This document shows, one piece after another, positions 1 through 5,313 of a stretch of 39,085 nucleotides of DNA. The DNA is from a virus. Position 1 is the first letter of the stretch, and each line of letters opens with the position of its first letter. The notes below the pieces were generated by a model. The model worked only from the letters and a program-made list of their open reading frames with translations. It had not been told where the DNA came from and made no database searches. The stretch lies in the IMG/VR virus record IMGVR_UViG_3300045541_000080, positions 1 to 39,085 of that record; one strand, given 5' to 3'. The translations under genes were made by a program, and so were the position numbers.

Positions 1-20
1 CACTTAACGTTTCCGTTAAC
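1..20. repeat. 12-bp tandem repeat, left part (possible iterons / replication origin)
   Basis: The left edge reads CAC, then TTAACGTTTCCG, then TTAAC. The right edge ends in TTAACGTTT. Joined end to start this gives TTAACGTTTCAC, TTAACGTTTCCG, TTAACCCCCC: two full 12-bp units and a partial third in perfect register. The repeat lies inside the 3' part of the winged-helix initiator gene, where iterons would be expected in a lambda-O-like origin. The unbroken period across the join is also the best evidence that the window is a circular or circularly permuted genome. The copy number may be under-counted, because assemblies often break in short repeats. Confidence 0.6.
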
Positions 21-343
21 CCCCCTCCCTGTTTTCGTTGACCCAGTTGATCCTTTACAGGATCGCTCAATGTCAATCTTCTTTGGGTAGTTTGATTGTC
101 CAAAATTTCATCATAACGTAGCAAATAACCACTTGCAATCAATTCATGGATATGCTTAGATATGGTGTTTTCATGTAGATTTAACATATTGCCTATATAC
201 AAGTTTGTAGCAAAGCAGTATCCTTTTTGATTGCTAAGATTGCTAATAACTCCAAAGGTCAATTTAGCTGGGGCACTAACTTTCATATCTGTCAATAGAC
301 TAGACGGAATTACCACAAATGCACCAAACACTTTTTCTTCCAT
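1..343 (-). CDS. Winged-helix replication initiator-like protein (C-terminus crosses the window edge)
   Basis: The readable part is 114 residues and runs off the left edge. Residues about 20-85 look like the winged-helix DNA-binding domain of phage replication initiators (HTH_36 or replisome-organizer N-terminal type): AKLTFGVISNL, then NMLNLHENTISKHIHELIASGYL as the recognition helix and wing. The ATG lies in a TAATG overlap with the stop of the upstream membrane-protein gene. The tail is a 4-residue tandem repeat, LTET-LSET-LT, coded by the 12-bp repeat at the window edge. If position 1 is joined to 39085 the frame ends at a TAA at 39063-39065, giving about 121 residues. Iterons inside the initiator gene would parallel lambda O. 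Next downstream through the join are two small genes and then a helicase, which fits origin recognition and helicase recruitment. The domain call is by eye; the origin role is inference. Confidence 0.72.
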   Translation of the reverse strand, partial: MEEKVFGAFVVIPSSLLTDMKVSAPAKLTFGVISNLSNQKGYCFATNLYIGNMLNLHENTISKHIHELIASGYLLRYDEILDNQTTQRRLTLSDPVKDQLGQRKQGGGLTETLS

Positions 344-537
344 TAGTCGTTTAATTTTATAAGCAAAGCTGTTAACATCATATTACTTAATAACAACATA
401 ACGTAGAATCTCCAAGTAGCCATTCCAATTATGTAAATATTAATTAGGTCTGCCGATAAGCAGCACAAAATAAATGTAACGGTAGAACTAATAATGCCCC
501 AAATTAAAATCCCAATAACGTATTGTTTTGCTTTCAT
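343..537 (-). CDS. Small two-helix membrane protein
   Basis: A 64-residue protein with two hydrophobic segments: about residues 7-27 (VIGILIWGIISSTVTFILCC) and about 43-60 (FYVMLLLSNMMLTALLI). Both should span the inner membrane, with a basic N-terminus (MKAK) and a short charged C-terminus (KLND). There is no signal-peptidase site. The gene ends in a TAATG overlap with the winged-helix initiator gene and follows the 90-residue gene after 2 nt, so it is part of the coupled leftward operon. I do not recognise a family. A membrane protein among replication genes could anchor replication, act in superinfection exclusion or alter the host envelope; nothing in the sequence decides. Confidence 0.7.
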   Translation of the reverse strand: MKAKQYVIGILIWGIISSTVTFILCCLSADLINIYIIGMATWRFYVMLLLSNMMLTALLIKLND

Positions 538-539
538 AA

Positions 540-812
540 TTAATTGGTAAAAATTTCTTTGTAATCAACTTTATGTCTTGTCATCCAAGTCTTACCTCTT
601 AAACCTGGAAACTCTTGCTGAAGCTTTTGACGGCATCTGCGTATACTTTCAGCAGATGTATACATTCCTTTAGAATAATTCATCAGAAATCCAAAGGCTG
701 TCATTTCCTTATCACATTCTTGCCACCATATTGTAGCAATAAGTAATTCATCATCATCTCTGAATCTTGGTTCTTCGTTGAGTAGTTTCAATACTCTGTC
801 TATCGTTTTCAT
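540..812 (-). CDS. Conserved phage hypothetical protein (IRRCRQKLQQEFPGLRG type)
   Basis: A 90-residue, mostly helical, charged protein. The middle is an acidic/aromatic patch (FRDDDELLIATIWWQECD) and the C-terminal half reads SAESIRRCRQKLQQEFPGLRGKTW. From memory, the second stretch resembles a short module seen in many small phage and prophage proteins of unknown function; its arginine-rich helix could contact nucleic acid. No catalytic motif is visible. The ATG at 812 directly follows a TAA that sits in another frame (813-815), and the upstream coiled-coil gene overlaps its first 59 nt. It lies between the coiled-coil gene and the membrane-protein gene in the leftward operon. Confidence 0.75.
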   Translation of the reverse strand: MKTIDRVLKLLNEEPRFRDDDELLIATIWWQECDKEMTAFGFLMNYSKGMYTSAESIRRCRQKLQQEFPGLRGKTWMTRHKVDYKEIFTN

Positions 813-951
813 TTAGTTTTTCTTGTAAATAATCAATTATTTCTTCACGCATTAATGCACTAAGCCGAAGATTAGCCATTACAGCACGCAAGCGTTGATT
901 CTCTTTTTGCAATTCAAGAATCCGATCCAGCATTCGATCTATATGATCCAT
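754..951 (-). CDS. Small coiled-coil protein
   Basis: About 65 residues from the ATG at 951 (a TTG at 960 is possible). Residues 1-50 are a strong amphipathic helix, HIDRMLDRILELQKENQRLR followed by VMANLRLSALMREEIIDYLQ, with regular leucine spacing: a likely coiled-coil oligomer. The overlaps are large: 38 nt with the upstream gene and 59 nt with the downstream one. The last 18 or so residues (NDRQSIETTQRRTKIQR) do not look like the rest. A one-base shift in the five-T run at 817-821 would instead end the protein at the TAA at 813-815, directly before the next ATG. The C-terminus is therefore doubtful. No family recognised. Confidence 0.5.
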   Translation of the reverse strand: MDHIDRMLDRILELQKENQRLRAVMANLRLSALMREEIIDYLQEKLNENDRQSIETTQRRTKIQR

Positions 952-1111
952 TTTTTCCAAGCATTTTTTTCAATCTTAATTCTAATTTAGCTTTTTCTTT
1001 TGGCGAATATAGATCACTATTTCTCCAATAACAAAGTTCACCGCTTGCCCAACGATCGTCTTTTAGATAATGCAACTCTTGCAAATAATCGTAATTCCTT
1101 ATTTTAGCCAT
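914..1111 (-). CDS. Small hypothetical protein
   Basis: A 65-residue protein with a central conserved-looking stretch (YLKDDRWASGELCYWRNSDL) and a basic amphipathic helix (SPKEKAKLELRLKKMLGK). It overlaps the end of the upstream helix-turn-helix gene by 13 nt and the next gene by 38 nt, as usual in this operon. The last dozen residues (NGSYRSNAGSDS) lie in the overlap and look unconstrained. A one-base change in the A-run before the overlap could join this frame to the following coiled-coil gene, so the two may once have been one protein. I recognise no family. Confidence 0.6.
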   Translation of the reverse strand: MAKIRNYDYLQELHYLKDDRWASGELCYWRNSDLYSPKEKAKLELRLKKMLGKNGSYRSNAGSDS

Positions 1112-1320
1112 ATCTGTTCAGGTTTTACAATGCCATTTTTTAATGCATATAAAACTAATCCCCAACGACCATTGACACCAAGCTGCCTAGAATGCTGATA
1201 AATATAACTATGCAAGGTAGATTCATTACAATTATAGTATGCAGCCAATTCTTTAAGGGTAAGATTTGAGCAGACCATCTTGCACACATCTTCAAATTTT
1301 TCATTATCAAAGTAACTCAT
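1099..1320 (-). CDS. Small helix-turn-helix DNA-binding protein
   Basis: 73 residues. Residues about 19-48 have the shape of a helix-turn-helix: LTLKELAAYYNCNESTLHSY, then IYQHSRQLG, as in MarR-, sigma- or transposase-like HTHs (LxxLAxxxNcsxxTLxxxI). The C-terminal half (WGLVLYALKNGIVKPEQIW) is a second helical pair. It probably binds DNA as a small regulator of the early operon. It overlaps the exonuclease gene by 14 nt upstream and the next gene downstream, so it is co-transcribed with recombination genes. The target is unknown; the CTAAC-N4-GTTAG dyads near 9.2 and 10.9 kb are possible sites, by inference only. Confidence 0.68.
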   Translation of the reverse strand: MSYFDNEKFEDVCKMVCSNLTLKELAAYYNCNESTLHSYIYQHSRQLGVNGRWGLVLYALKNGIVKPEQIWLK

Positions 1321-1996
1321 TTTTTAACATGGATATAATTTCCTGACATCTTGCCTCTGCCTTATGTATTTTCTTTCTCATCTCATCTTGCACAGCCTGA
1401 TCAGCATCAACTTGTCTAAAAAAAATCCTTTGTTCTAACGGGAGATCAAACCTATGCTCAACTTCTCCTGTAAATGTATTAGCAAATTCTTTGGCTAAAT
1501 AATATACAAGAAATCCTTTAGGAGCCTTACAAGACATCATCTGCATTTGCAATTGATAAAAGTATTGCCTTTCAATAGGTTCATCTTCAATCATTGCTTT
1601 ACGCTGAGTAAAAAATGTCATAAACTGAGGGCATTTGACATCGCAAACTGCGACCACATCTATACCATCATATAGTACAGCATCAGGACTAGCACCGGAA
1701 ATATCATCAATAGCAAAAAACTGACGATTAGTGTAAGTCCAATTTTGCTTTGTTACCTCACTCCAATATTGCAAAGCATCGGTTTCGTTCATTATTCCAT
1801 GCACCATGGCCTTATTGGTATATTGCTGTCTTTCACCAGTCAATCGTTCAACAGCTTTCTCTGTTATATACGCATCAGCAGTTTCACTCCATTTACCGGC
1901 ATCTTTGTCTGCCTTATTCCTAGGCTCAACAAATAGTTTCCATATTTCACTTGCCGTCCATTTTCCGGCACGATCTTGTTTCCAGGTATCACTCAT
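1307..1996 (-). CDS. YqaJ-like viral recombinase / lambda-Exo-type 5'-3' exonuclease
   Basis: 229 residues, the usual size for the YqaJ family (PD-(D/E)XK fold). Motifs in order: an N-terminal ASEIWKLF-type helix, GIMNETDALQYW (the family's acidic helix), GASPDAVLYDG (catalytic Asp), AVCDVKCPQ (D-V-K in place of the usual E-x-K) and YFYQLQMQMM (the Y-x-x-Q-x-Q signature after the active site). Such exonucleases resect double-stranded DNA ends and hand single strands to an annealing protein. That partner, an ERF protein, lies two genes upstream, separated only by a small membrane-protein gene. The start overlaps the preceding stop by 8 nt. Together they form a Red-like recombination module for phage DNA repair and concatemer formation. 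The D in the E-x-K position is conservative. Confidence 0.9.
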   Translation of the reverse strand: MSDTWKQDRAGKWTASEIWKLFVEPRNKADKDAGKWSETADAYITEKAVERLTGERQQYTNKAMVHGIMNETDALQYWSEVTKQNWTYTNRQFFAIDDISGASPDAVLYDGIDVVAVCDVKCPQFMTFFTQRKAMIEDEPIERQYFYQLQMQMMSCKAPKGFLVYYLAKEFANTFTGEVEHRFDLPLEQRIFFRQVDADQAVQDEMRKKIHKAEARCQEIISMLKNELL

Positions 1997-2180
1997 CGTT
2001 TAAGGATTTAATGGTTTGAATTATTACATAATACGTTATAAACAAAAAGTTAATGACCAATAAAATTGTCAATCCAATCGTATGCTTATCAGTTAAAAAA
2101 TCTCTATAAATTTCTGATGCAACGATAATGATTACAAATAAGGCCACAGCAATTGCTAATGATTTATATACATTTTTCAT
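1989..2180 (-). CDS. Small two-helix membrane protein between the recombination genes
   Basis: 63 residues with two membrane-spanning segments: about residues 8-24 (AIAVALFVIIIVASEI) and 37-56 (IGLTILLVINFLFITYYVII). They are joined by a short charged loop (YRDFLTDKHT) and flanked by MKNVYK and TIKSLNDE. It overlaps the ERF gene by 4 nt (ATGA) and the exonuclease gene by 8 nt, so it is translated with them. I recognise no family. Its place inside a recombination pair is unusual; it may link DNA processing to the membrane or simply share the transcript. Confidence 0.7.
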   Translation of the reverse strand: MKNVYKSLAIAVALFVIIIVASEIYRDFLTDKHTIGLTILLVINFLFITYYVIIQTIKSLNDE

Positions 2181-2719
2181 TTGAAACTAAGCTTTTGTTG
2201 AGTAAATAATTTTCTGAGATCAGTAGATTCTTCCACAGCTTTTTTGTTTGCGGAATACAATGCATATAATTTTTCCTCCGTATCACAGGCTTTGATGGCT
2301 GACACAAGCACATCGTTATTAGGTTTTTCGGTTACCCCGTGATCGTTTGTTCCATCCGGATCAAGGCCACCATCATCAAGTGCTAAAAGATTTTGTAAGG
2401 CCATTTTCCCAGCATAGGATGATGCACTTCCTGTAATCTGTGAATCATCCATTCCTTTTTTTACCTCTGCCTCCCTTGCCCATCCACAAGCGGTATATGT
2501 TTCTTTGCCATTACTTAAAGTAGCGGTTGATTTAATGTAGTAGCGGTTACCAATCATTACCAAATCGTCATCTACTTTAATAAACCATCCGTGTGGATTT
2601 ACTAATGGCTTAACTACCTCAAGAACAGACTCTTTATTGCGATAATGATATTTGCCAAATGAGTTATAGTTGGACTTTTTGGCTTTGACTGCTGACTGAA
2701 TTTCTGCTAGGTTCTTCAT
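2177..2719 (-). CDS. erf: ERF-family single-strand annealing protein (recombinase)
   Basis: 180 residues, matching the ERF superfamily (P22 Erf-like annealing proteins). Visible family features: the N-terminal YNSFGKYHYRNKESVLEVVKP helix, a central sheet (GWFIKVDDDLVMIGNRYYIK followed by ATLSNGKE), and the signature DDSQITGSASSYAGKMALQNL-LALDD followed by an acidic linker (GGLDPDGTNDH). ERF proteins form rings on single-stranded DNA and anneal complementary strands. The partner exonuclease (YqaJ type) is two genes downstream in the same operon. The ATG lies in an ATGA overlap with the upstream 70-residue gene. The C-terminal 50 residues are a helical domain, probably for interaction with single-strand-binding protein. 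Confidence 0.9.
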   Translation of the reverse strand: MKNLAEIQSAVKAKKSNYNSFGKYHYRNKESVLEVVKPLVNPHGWFIKVDDDLVMIGNRYYIKSTATLSNGKETYTACGWAREAEVKKGMDDSQITGSASSYAGKMALQNLLALDDGGLDPDGTNDHGVTEKPNNDVLVSAIKACDTEEKLYALYSANKKAVEESTDLRKLFTQQKLSFK

Positions 2720-2928
2720 ATTTGATCTAATTGTGTTTCGTTTACAAAAGTTTCTACTTCTAATTGAATCTTGTTTTTAGCTTTTTCAATGACTTCTTTT
2801 AATGACTTAAATTTGTCTTCCTGATTTACAAAAGCCCTGCAAGCTACAATTTTACCATCAATGTAAGCATCCCATATTCCACCTTGTGGACAGGATTCAA
2901 CTTTGTGTTCTACAATTTTAATTTTCAT
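2716..2928 (-). CDS. Small hypothetical protein
   Basis: 70 residues: an N-terminal beta region (MKIKIVEHKVESCPQGGIWDAYIDGKIVAC) and a C-terminal charged helix (KFKSLKEVIEKAKNKIQLEV). It overlaps the ERF gene by 4 nt (ATGA) and is itself overlapped by the preceding 55-residue gene. The small alpha/beta layout is common among early phage proteins; no motif points to a function. Confidence 0.7.
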   Translation of the reverse strand: MKIKIVEHKVESCPQGGIWDAYIDGKIVACRAFVNQEDKFKSLKEVIEKAKNKIQLEVETFVNETQLDQI

Positions 2929-3085
2929 ATCTTATTTGTTTATCGGTTTCAATTTTTTCGTAAAGTAATATAGCTGATTGTAATCCTATTACATTACTCC
3001 ATTTTTGTATAATTATGTATTTTTGGAATTGTCGTTTGCCGAGCAAATACACGATCCAAGGTGCGTATTTATAAATGTATATCAT
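2918..3085 (-). CDS. Very small protein, 55 residues
   Basis: A short gene whose start (ATG 3085-3083) forms an ATGA overlap with the preceding stop and whose end overlaps the next start by 11 nt. Such junctions are the rule in this operon and are the main support for its being real. The protein starts MIYIYKYAPWIVYLLGKRQF and continues as a basic, moderately hydrophobic sequence ending YEKIETDKQIRYEN. It is too short for a family call; residues 1-16 could associate with a membrane. Confidence 0.6.
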   Translation of the reverse strand: MIYIYKYAPWIVYLLGKRQFQKYIIIQKWSNVIGLQSAILLYEKIETDKQIRYEN

Positions 3086-3321
3086 CCTACATTAATTAGT
3101 TGTTGTTGAGATAACTTAACACAAAATTCATCATCCTGGCCAATGGCAATTTGCAGATGTCCATCTTCACGAATCATAAGGTTATGCCATTTAAGATGAA
3201 AACGTTTGCAGATATGCAAGAAACTATAATATGCCTCTGCATTGTCAAAATACGATTCCGTGGTTGTTTCGTCTGTGGCTAAATCTGTAATTGAGATTGT
3301 CCACATAATGTAATTGTCCAT
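3082..3321 (-). CDS. First gene of the leftward early operon, unknown function
   Basis: 79 residues from the ATG at 3321 (MDNYIMWTIS). An upstream in-frame ATG at 3357 would add 12 residues, but the inner ATG is preferred. It follows the leader ACAAACCCAACT, which closely matches the AAACCCAA leaders before the ATGs of the three island genes near 9.6-10.7 kb. The protein has a central stretch SYFDNAEAYYSFLHICKRFH and a C-terminal KLSQQQLINVG. No catalytic motif seen. It ends in an ATGA overlap with the 55-residue gene. The upstream 90 bp hold no gene and must contain the promoter for the operon; I see only partial -7 matches there (TATGTTTA on the minus strand). Confidence 0.65.
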   Translation of the reverse strand: MDNYIMWTISITDLATDETTTESYFDNAEAYYSFLHICKRFHLKWHNLMIREDGHLQIAIGQDDEFCVKLSQQQLINVG

Positions 3322-3409
3322 AGTTGGGTTTGTTTTAAATATGTATGCAATAAACATAGATAAAACATATAAGTCAATATTTATCTAATATTTTTTTTAT
3401 GGTATTTTA

Positions 3410-3440
3410 TTTGCAGAATAACATAGATTTAATACTTTTG
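3410..3440 (+). promoter_or_regulatory. Rightward promoter, Bacteroidota type
   Basis: TTTG at 3410-3413, a spacer of exactly 19 bp, then TACTTTTG at 3433-3440. This fits the Bacteroidota primary-sigma consensus (TTTG at -33, TAnnTTTG at -7) at every defined base. Transcription should start near 3446 and run right, into a terminator-like hairpin and then the lysis/sugar-enzyme block. The leftward operon starts about 90 bp away on the other strand, so this is a divergent control region. Confidence 0.8.
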
Positions 3441-3459
3441 TCACGGGTTTAGTTAACTG

Positions 3460-3517
3460 AACAGGGCCAGCTACCTGATTTTCATGGGTTAGGTATTTTT
3501 TGCTGGCTCTGTTTTTT
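3460..3517 (+). terminator. Promoter-proximal terminator-like hairpin (attenuator or end of a small RNA)
   Basis: AACAGGGCCAGC (3460-3471) pairs with GCTGGCTCTGTT (3502-3513) over 12 bp with a single G-U pair. TACCT (3472-3476) pairs with AGGTA (3491-3495) above a six-T bulge. The outer stem runs straight into T6 (3512-3517). This is a textbook intrinsic terminator, yet it begins only about 15 nt after the predicted start site and before the first gene at 3531. It would either produce a small RNA of about 70 nt or act as an attenuator that must be read through. Confidence 0.75.
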
Positions 3518-3530
3518 AAAAAATTAATAT

Positions 3531-3692
3531 ATGCCAAAAGGAAAAGGTGGGGGCAGAAAGCCTTATAAAGACAGGGATAATTTAAAGATTCAAGTGCCTT
3601 TATATTTAAAGGTTAGCACTATTAAAGAACATGGTGGTATAGATGCCATCAGATCAAAAGTTAAAATATTTTTGAATGAACCCGAAGGATAA
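3531..3692 (+). CDS. Small basic protein, possible ribbon-helix-helix regulator
   Basis: 53 residues. The glycine/lysine-rich arm MPKGKGGGRKPYKDRDNLK is followed by a short strand (IQVPLYLK) and helices (VSTIKEHGGIDAIRSKVKIF). A basic arm, a strand, then two helices is the layout of small ribbon-helix-helix DNA-binding proteins, but the match is only structural by eye. It is the first gene after the promoter and hairpin, and its last 17 nt overlap the endolysin gene. Being first behind an attenuator-like structure, it might control that structure or the divergent early promoter; that is inference. Confidence 0.6.
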   Translation: MPKGKGGGRKPYKDRDNLKIQVPLYLKVSTIKEHGGIDAIRSKVKIFLNEPEG

Positions 3693-4170
3693 AATATCCA
3701 AGTATTTTACAATACAGGAATTGATTGCCACTAGCCCTGAAAATCAGGCTAAATTAAGAGCATTAGGATTACACAATGTTCCTAATTTGGCTGTTCTTAC
3801 TAATTTGACATCATTAGCTAAATTTGTGCTTGATCCGGTGAGAGAATTTATTGGTGGGCCATTAGCAGTAACATCAGGATACAGATCACCAAAACTGAAT
3901 GAATTTGTAGGAGGTTCACCATCATCGCAGCACATGGTCGGTTGTGCTTGTGATCTTGATGCTCACGTTTACGGAGTTGGAACCAATGCACAGATTTTTT
4001 GGTGCATTGTAAATACATTAGATTTTGATCAGGTGATTTGGGAGTTTGGAACAGATCAAGAACCCGATTGGGTTCATGTTTCTTATGTATCACCATTTGA
4101 AAATAGAAAGAAGGTTACAAAAGCAATTAGACAAAATGGTCAAGTAAAATATTTTCCTTATGAACATTAA
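3676..4170 (+). CDS. Endolysin: M15-family zinc D-Ala-D-Ala / L-Ala-D-Glu peptidase
   Basis: 164 residues, typical of single-domain M15A phage peptidases. Zinc-site motifs: VTSGYRSPKLNEFVGG, then SSQHMVGCACDLD (the S-x-H-x(6)-D ligand pair at about residues 86-93) and DWVHVSY with the third ligand His at about 134. The N-terminal FTIQELIATSPENQAKL is the usual start of these lysins. It cuts peptide cross-links in peptidoglycan at the end of infection. There is no signal peptide, so a holin must let it reach the wall; the clear holin candidate lies far away at 25433-25876. The stop is overlapped by a small coiled-coil gene. Confidence 0.92.
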   Translation: MNPKDKISKYFTIQELIATSPENQAKLRALGLHNVPNLAVLTNLTSLAKFVLDPVREFIGGPLAVTSGYRSPKLNEFVGGSPSSQHMVGCACDLDAHVYGVGTNAQIFWCIVNTLDFDQVIWEFGTDQEPDWVHVSYVSPFENRKKVTKAIRQNGQVKYFPYEH

Positions 4171-4333
4171 TGAAGAAATAGCTAAATTAAAAACAGAATT
4201 AGAAAGCCATAATAAGTTGGCTGCTGAACACGCTTTTCAAGCGAAAGCTAAAGAGGCTAAATTACGCAAACTGCAAAAGCAATTGGATAAAATTAATGAG
4301 ATAATCAATGAGCAATTACCGCCAGCTATATAG
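4160..4333 (+). CDS. Small coiled-coil protein next to the endolysin
   Basis: 57 residues, almost entirely one charged amphipathic helix (EEIAKLKTELESHNKLAAEH and KEAKLRKLQKQLDKINEIIN), ending PPAI. It starts in an 11-nt overlap with the endolysin and overlaps the LpxD-like gene by 26 nt, so coupling supports it. There is no membrane segment or lipobox, so it is not an obvious spanin. A coiled-coil partner of the lysin or a small regulator are both possible. Confidence 0.6.
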   Translation: MNINEEIAKLKTELESHNKLAAEHAFQAKAKEAKLRKLQKQLDKINEIINEQLPPAI

Positions 4334-4949
4334 TGGCCTTAAACCGAAAGAAATATCGTACTCTAAGGAGGATAATGTTCTCATTGTTCGCTCCAATAAT
4401 TTTCCTGTATCTGATCCTAAAAAAGCATTTGTCGAAGCCCTAGAAGAATTTCCTGTGACCAATACATTTCATACATACAATACCGGAACTAAAGTTCATA
4501 TAGATTGCATAATTGGAGATGAGGTATCCTTTGGGTGTAATTGCACCATAGGTGGTGCTGGATTTGGATATGATAAGGATGAGAATGGTCATAACAAACG
4601 CATTCCTCATTTAGGGGATGTTGTGGTTCAGGATTATGTGACAATTCACAATTCTGTCAATATTGATCGTGGTACTACCGGATCAACAATAATTGGTAAG
4701 TATACAGCCATTGATAGTTTAGTTCACATTGGACATAATGCACAAATAGGTTCCAATTGCCTTATATCTGCTGGAGCCGTTATTGGAGGATCAGCAGAAG
4801 TTGGCAATAATACATTTATTGGATGCAATGCATTTGTGAAACAGAAAGTAAAGATTGGTAATAATTGCACGATAGGAGCCGGAGCGGTAGTAACTAAAGA
4901 TGTGCCGGATGACGAGACTTGGGTAGGCATACCAGCTAAAAAAATATGA
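4308..4949 (+). CDS. LpxD-like left-handed beta-helix N-acyltransferase
   Basis: 213 residues. From about residue 65 the sequence is hexapeptide repeats (VSFGCN-CTIGGA ... VGNNTF-IGCNAF ... IGNNCT-IGAGAV), ending VPDDETWVGIPAKKI as in bacterial sugar acyltransferases. The middle has LpxD signatures: GAGFGYDKDENG, RIPHLGDVVV, SVNIDRGTTGSTIIG and VHIGHNAQIG, whose second His (about residue 143) corresponds to the LpxD catalytic base. LpxD adds a fatty acyl chain to the 2-amino group of UDP-glucosamine in lipid A synthesis. Here the N-terminal uridine-binding domain is cut down to about 60 residues and the C-terminal helical tail is missing, so the substrate may be another amino sugar and the donor acetyl-CoA or acyl-ACP. 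A deacetylase, a glycosyltransferase and an amidotransferase follow in the same transcript. Confidence 0.85.
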   Translation: MSNYRQLYSGLKPKEISYSKEDNVLIVRSNNFPVSDPKKAFVEALEEFPVTNTFHTYNTGTKVHIDCIIGDEVSFGCNCTIGGAGFGYDKDENGHNKRIPHLGDVVVQDYVTIHNSVNIDRGTTGSTIIGKYTAIDSLVHIGHNAQIGSNCLISAGAVIGGSAEVGNNTFIGCNAFVKQKVKIGNNCTIGAGAVVTKDVPDDETWVGIPAKKI

Positions 4950-5008
4950 CATTAATCTATTTAGCACTTATAGTATTGTTATTTTATAAAATCAACAGAT
5001 ATGTCTAG
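4946..5008 (+). CDS. Micro membrane peptide, 20 residues
   Basis: MTLIYLALIVLLFYKINRYV: one membrane helix with a basic end. The ATG forms an ATGA overlap with the LpxD-like gene, and its stop overlaps the next micro-gene start by 8 nt. The junctions argue for translation; the length is too small for other evidence. Possible roles are a lysis or signal-anchor peptide. Confidence 0.4.
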   Translation: MTLIYLALIVLLFYKINRYV

Positions 5009-5087
5009 TCTTGAAATTATTGCATTAGTTTACATTGTATTTTTAGTAGTTGGAACAATTTATTTAGCATATAAAAAACACGATTAA
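5001..5087 (+). CDS. Micro membrane peptide, 28 residues
   Basis: A single predicted membrane helix (about residues 5-24, IIALVYIVFLVVGTIYLAYK) with an acidic N-terminus (MSSLE) and a basic C-terminal tail (KKHD). It starts inside the end of the 20-residue gene. Two adjacent single-helix peptides downstream of an endolysin could be lysis accessories, but composition is all that supports this. Confidence 0.42.
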   Translation: MSSLEIIALVYIVFLVVGTIYLAYKKHD

Positions 5088-5100
5088 CAAACAAACGATT

Positions 5101-5313
5101 ATGGATTACATCAATGGAGTTTACATCAAGCGTAAAGAAGGTAAGTATGGTGAATATTTTGTCATCAGCTTTAAAGAAGAAGGTCTTGCATCATTGAAAG
5201 CATTACCTAACAATCAGGATGGATTTAGAGTGGTAATTGCTAGTCCACAAAAGGCTGATCCTAATAAATTCAGCGTTAAGCCATTCATTAAAAAGGATGA
5301 TGCTCCTTTCTGA
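5101..5313 (+). CDS. Small SSB-like protein with acidic DDAPF tip
   Basis: 70 residues. The body (YINGVYIKRKEGKYGEYFVI, ISFKEEGLASLKAL, FRVVIASPQK, KFSVKPF) alternates strands like a minimal OB-fold and resembles small phage single-strand-binding-like proteins. The C-terminus KKDDAPF imitates the acidic tip of bacterial SSB (DDIPF in E. coli), which docks replication and repair partners. The phage helicase (37555-38496) ends in KDDAPF too. The likely role is binding single-stranded DNA in replication or recombination, with the tip recruiting helicase-loader or repair proteins. The OB-fold call is by eye only. The gene overlaps the PIG-L start by 17 nt and is separated from the micro-genes by 13 nt. 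Confidence 0.6.
   Translation: MDYINGVYIKRKEGKYGEYFVISFKEEGLASLKALPNNQDGFRVVIASPQKADPNKFSVKPFIKKDDAPF

Noticed and set aside
1745-2003. Plus-strand frames of 63 and 65 codons inside the exonuclease gene
   Set aside because: They lie antisense within a gene with clear YqaJ motifs, have no coupling to neighbours and no promoter; shadows.
3744-4096. Minus-strand frames opposite the endolysin
   Set aside because: They mirror the M15 coding sequence and have no independent signals.
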